Positions 7,374-8,703 of a DNA stretch of 8,703 nt are shown here, piece after piece. The notes beneath the pieces are model-generated. The model ran no database searches and was not told where the DNA came from. It saw nothing but the letters and a program-made list of their open reading frames with translations. Position 1 is the stretch's first letter. Each line of letters starts with the position of its first letter. Origin of the DNA: an uncultured Clostridia bacterium. GTDB lineage: Bacteria > Bacillota > Clostridia > Christensenellales > DUVY01. Position numbers and translations under genes: made by a program. Location of the stretch: positions 1 to 8,703 of the forward strand of contig CALAYY010000164.1 in NCBI GenBank assembly GCA_937895465.1. The letters run 5' to 3'.

Positions 7374-7404
7374 TTGACATAAAAGAACTTTATTATGTTA
7401 TTAT
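7374..7404 (+). promoter_or_regulatory. promoter of the LacI-family regulator gene
   Basis: A consensus -35 TTGACA (7374-7379) is followed by -10 TATTAT (7399-7404) after 19 bases, or TTATTA after 18. The spacing is slightly long but the hexamers are good. A small dyad, TGTTAT-N9-ATAACA (7396-7416), overlaps the -10 and may be an autoregulatory site; in such AT-rich sequence it could be chance. Confidence 0.5.
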
Positions 7405-7420
7405 ATTGGCATAACAAAAT

Positions 7421-7445
7421 ATAAAGTCTTAAGAATTGACTTTAT
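7421..7445 (+). other. leader hairpin just before the regulator's ribosome binding site
   Basis: Arms ATAAAGTC (7421-7428) and GACTTTAT (7438-7445) are perfectly complementary around a 9-base loop. The stem ends one base before the GGGG (7446-7449) that serves as a weak ribosome binding site for the ATG at 7455. It could tune translation, or be a protein-binding dyad. There is no U-tract, so it is not a terminator. Confidence 0.35.
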
Positions 7446-7454
7446 GGGGTTAAA

Positions 7455-8444
7455 ATGACTATTTATGATATTGCAAAGATGGCAGGAGTATCAATAACAA
7501 CTGTTTCAAGGGTTATTAATAATTCGGGCTATGTAAATAAGGACACCAAAAATAGAGTATTAGAAGTCATAAAAAAGAGCAATTATACACCAAGCAAAAC
7601 GGCTCAGGTGCTTTCAGCGGGATCAACATTTCGGCTTATAGGAATAGTCTGCTACAACATAGAAGATTTGTACTATGCTAAGGCAGTTGCAGTGCTAGAA
7701 AGAGAACTAAGAAAATATGGTTATGACATTATATTGAGTTGTACTGGTGAAAGTCTTAAAGTACGCCAAAATTCGGTAAATATGCTTATATCCAAAAATG
7801 TTGATGCAATTATATTTATAGGCTCTGTTTTTGTGGGTGCTACAGAAGATGCGATTTTGAACGCAGCCAAACGCCTGCCCGTTTTTATAATTAATGCTGT
7901 TGTAGAAGGCAAGAATATTTTTTGTGCATTTTGTGATGAGCAAGAGGCATTAAAGCATTGCGTTATTAAAGCGTATAATAAGGGACGAAAAGATATATTA
8001 TTTATGTACGATTTAGATACCTATGGCAGTCAAAAGAAATTGGAAGGATATAAAACAGGGATATTACAGTGCGGAAAAAAAATAAATGAAGAGTATATAA
8101 TAAAATGCAGTCCTGGTGTTGAAGCTGCATCTAACGCTTTTTTAAATGCATATAAAAACACACCCATTGACACGGTAATATGTTCTAACGATGTAACTGC
8201 TGCAGGTGTAATAAATGCAGCTAATAAAAATAAAATACCAATACCCCAGAAGGTAGCCGTTATTGGATATAATAATTCTATGATTGCCACAAGTATTTAC
8301 CCAGCTATGACTAGCCTTGAAAACAATGTGGAAAAACTTTCAGTCTTTACGGCAGAAAATATCAACCGCTATTTTAACGGCGAAAAAGCCATAAAAAAAT
8401 ACTGTATTGATTTTGAGCTTATTATAAGAGAAACATTTCTTTAA
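7455..8444 (+). CDS. LacI-family transcriptional regulator, probable regulator of uxaBA
   Basis: A 329-residue DNA-binding regulator of standard family length. The N-terminal helix-turn-helix is clear (TIYDIAKMAGVSITTVSRVI, 2-21), followed by the hinge region YTPSKTAQVLSAG (44-56). The leucine that enters the minor groove is kept (L53), while the usual arginine after the hinge alanine is Q51. From about residue 60 (RLIGIV) the periplasmic-binding-like effector domain runs to the end, with the typical DTVICSNDVTAAGVINAA and KVAVIGYNNS blocks. It is divergent from uxaBA, with a LacI-type operator between them, so a uronate intermediate such as tagaturonate, altronate or KDG is the likely ligand; this is inferred from context. 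It is not CcpA itself, judging by its location and divergence. Its 3' end is followed by a strong terminator. Confidence 0.9.
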   Translation: MTIYDIAKMAGVSITTVSRVINNSGYVNKDTKNRVLEVIKKSNYTPSKTAQVLSAGSTFRLIGIVCYNIEDLYYAKAVAVLERELRKYGYDIILSCTGESLKVRQNSVNMLISKNVDAIIFIGSVFVGATEDAILNAAKRLPVFIINAVVEGKNIFCAFCDEQEALKHCVIKAYNKGRKDILFMYDLDTYGSQKKLEGYKTGILQCGKKINEEYIIKCSPGVEAASNAFLNAYKNTPIDTVICSNDVTAAGVINAANKNKIPIPQKVAVIGYNNSMIATSIYPAMTSLENNVEKLSVFTAENINRYFNGEKAIKKYCIDFELIIRETFL

Positions 8445-8460
8445 AGTATTGGTAAATTTT

Positions 8461-8494
8461 ATATAAAAAAAGAGCCGAAGCTCTTTTTTTATAT
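8461..8494. terminator. bidirectional intrinsic terminator
   Basis: Arms ATATAAAAAAAGAGC (8461-8475) and GCTCTTTTTTTATAT (8480-8494) are perfectly complementary over 15 bp around the loop CGAA. The A-run on one side and T-run on the other give a U-tract in both directions. It sits between two convergent genes, 16 bases after the LacI-type gene and 15 bases after the cupin stop, and should end both transcripts. Confidence 0.9.
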
Positions 8495-8509
8495 CCGTAC
8501 TTTTTGACT

Positions 8510-8703
8510 TTAATAATTGCCCTCTGCAGCATCAGCAATTGCCTTAGTTTCATGTACCGTACATCTTGGATGTTGAGGCGGTGCATAAATTGAATAAAGC
8601 TTAATAGGACTGTTGCCCGTATTAATTAGATTGTGATATGTACCGGCAGGAACAAAAATAGCATATCCACTTTGAACATTGGATTGATAATTGAGCTTGT
8701 TGG
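8510..8703 (-). CDS. small cupin-domain protein, C-terminal part (runs off the right edge)
   Basis: The last 63 residues of a minus-strand gene that ends in TAA at 8512-8510. GYAIFVPAGTYHNLIN matches cupin motif 2, G(X)5PXG(X)2H(X)3N, exactly, including the metal-binding histidine. It is followed by KLYSIYAPPQHP and VHETKAIADAAE, which are typical of the roughly 115-130-residue single-domain cupins common in Firmicutes and often named mannose-6-phosphate isomerase-like. The substrate is unknown; such cupins may bind a metal and a sugar or act as small isomerases. The N-terminal half with motif 1 lies outside the window. It converges on the LacI-type regulator, so there is no sequence evidence that it belongs to the uronate operon. 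Confidence 0.9.
   Translation of the reverse strand, partial: NKLNYQSNVQSGYAIFVPAGTYHNLINTGNSPIKLYSIYAPPQHPRCTVHETKAIADAAEGNY

Noticed and set aside
7707..8290. Minus-strand open frames (7707-7943, 7721-7912 and 8030-8290) inside the LacI-type gene
   Set aside because: They are antisense shadows of a complete, well-recognised regulator and have no supporting signals.
1..8703. CRISPR arrays, tRNA/rRNA genes, insertion sequences, attachment sites or a new defence system
   Set aside because: On reading both strands I saw no spaced direct repeats, tRNA cloverleaf, transposase, integrase or nuclease domains. The window is ordinary iron-uptake and uronate-catabolism gene content.

Overview
The window is low-GC DNA (roughly one third G+C) with short intergenic gaps, SigA-type promoters, AGAGG-like ribosome binding sites and Firmicute-type regulators. 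It suggests an anaerobic Clostridia-like bacterium, probably an uncultured gut or plant-fibre-associated member. This rests on protein family flavour (a FeoB with GNWPGKTV and HWPC motifs, an MntR-like iron regulator with the YTLKGYQL leader, LacI control of uxaBA, a Firmicute-type small cupin), not on a database search.

Layout, left to right. Positions 1-368 hold no convincing protein gene. A strong minus-strand promoter there (TTGACA-17-TATATT) feeds a short structured transcript ending in eight U, a candidate small RNA or leader. Positions 369-3743 are a minus-strand feoA-feoB iron(II) uptake operon, followed by a tocopherol-cyclase-like gene broken by a one-base frameshift. A divergent metal-dependent regulator of the MntR/DtxR family (3860-4282) lies across a 116-base gap that carries a 13-bp-arm dyad, the probable iron operator. 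Positions 4317-7228 are a minus-strand uxaB-uxaA operon (tagaturonate reductase then altronate dehydratase, coupled by a TGATG overlap). A divergent LacI-family regulator follows (7455-8444). The shared intergenic region has promoters on both strands and a perfect 14-bp cre/LacI-type operator just downstream of the uxaB -10. A bidirectional terminator (8461-8494) separates the regulator from the 3' end of a convergent small cupin gene that runs off the right edge.

How the genes work together. UxaB and UxaA convert tagaturonate to altronate and then to 2-keto-3-deoxygluconate, the middle of galacturonate (pectin) catabolism. The isomerase (uxaC), KDG kinase and KDPG aldolase are not in the window. 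The regulator and operator suggest substrate induction and/or catabolite repression. FeoA/FeoB import Fe(II), and the MntR-like protein probably represses them when iron is replete. UxaA is a metal-dependent dehydratase (Fe2+ in characterised members), so the two modules may be physiologically linked, but they are separate transcription units and the adjacency may be chance.

I found no clearly new system. The items most worth a second look are the candidate small RNA, the frameshifted tocopherol-cyclase-like gene in the feo operon, and the two operator-like dyads.
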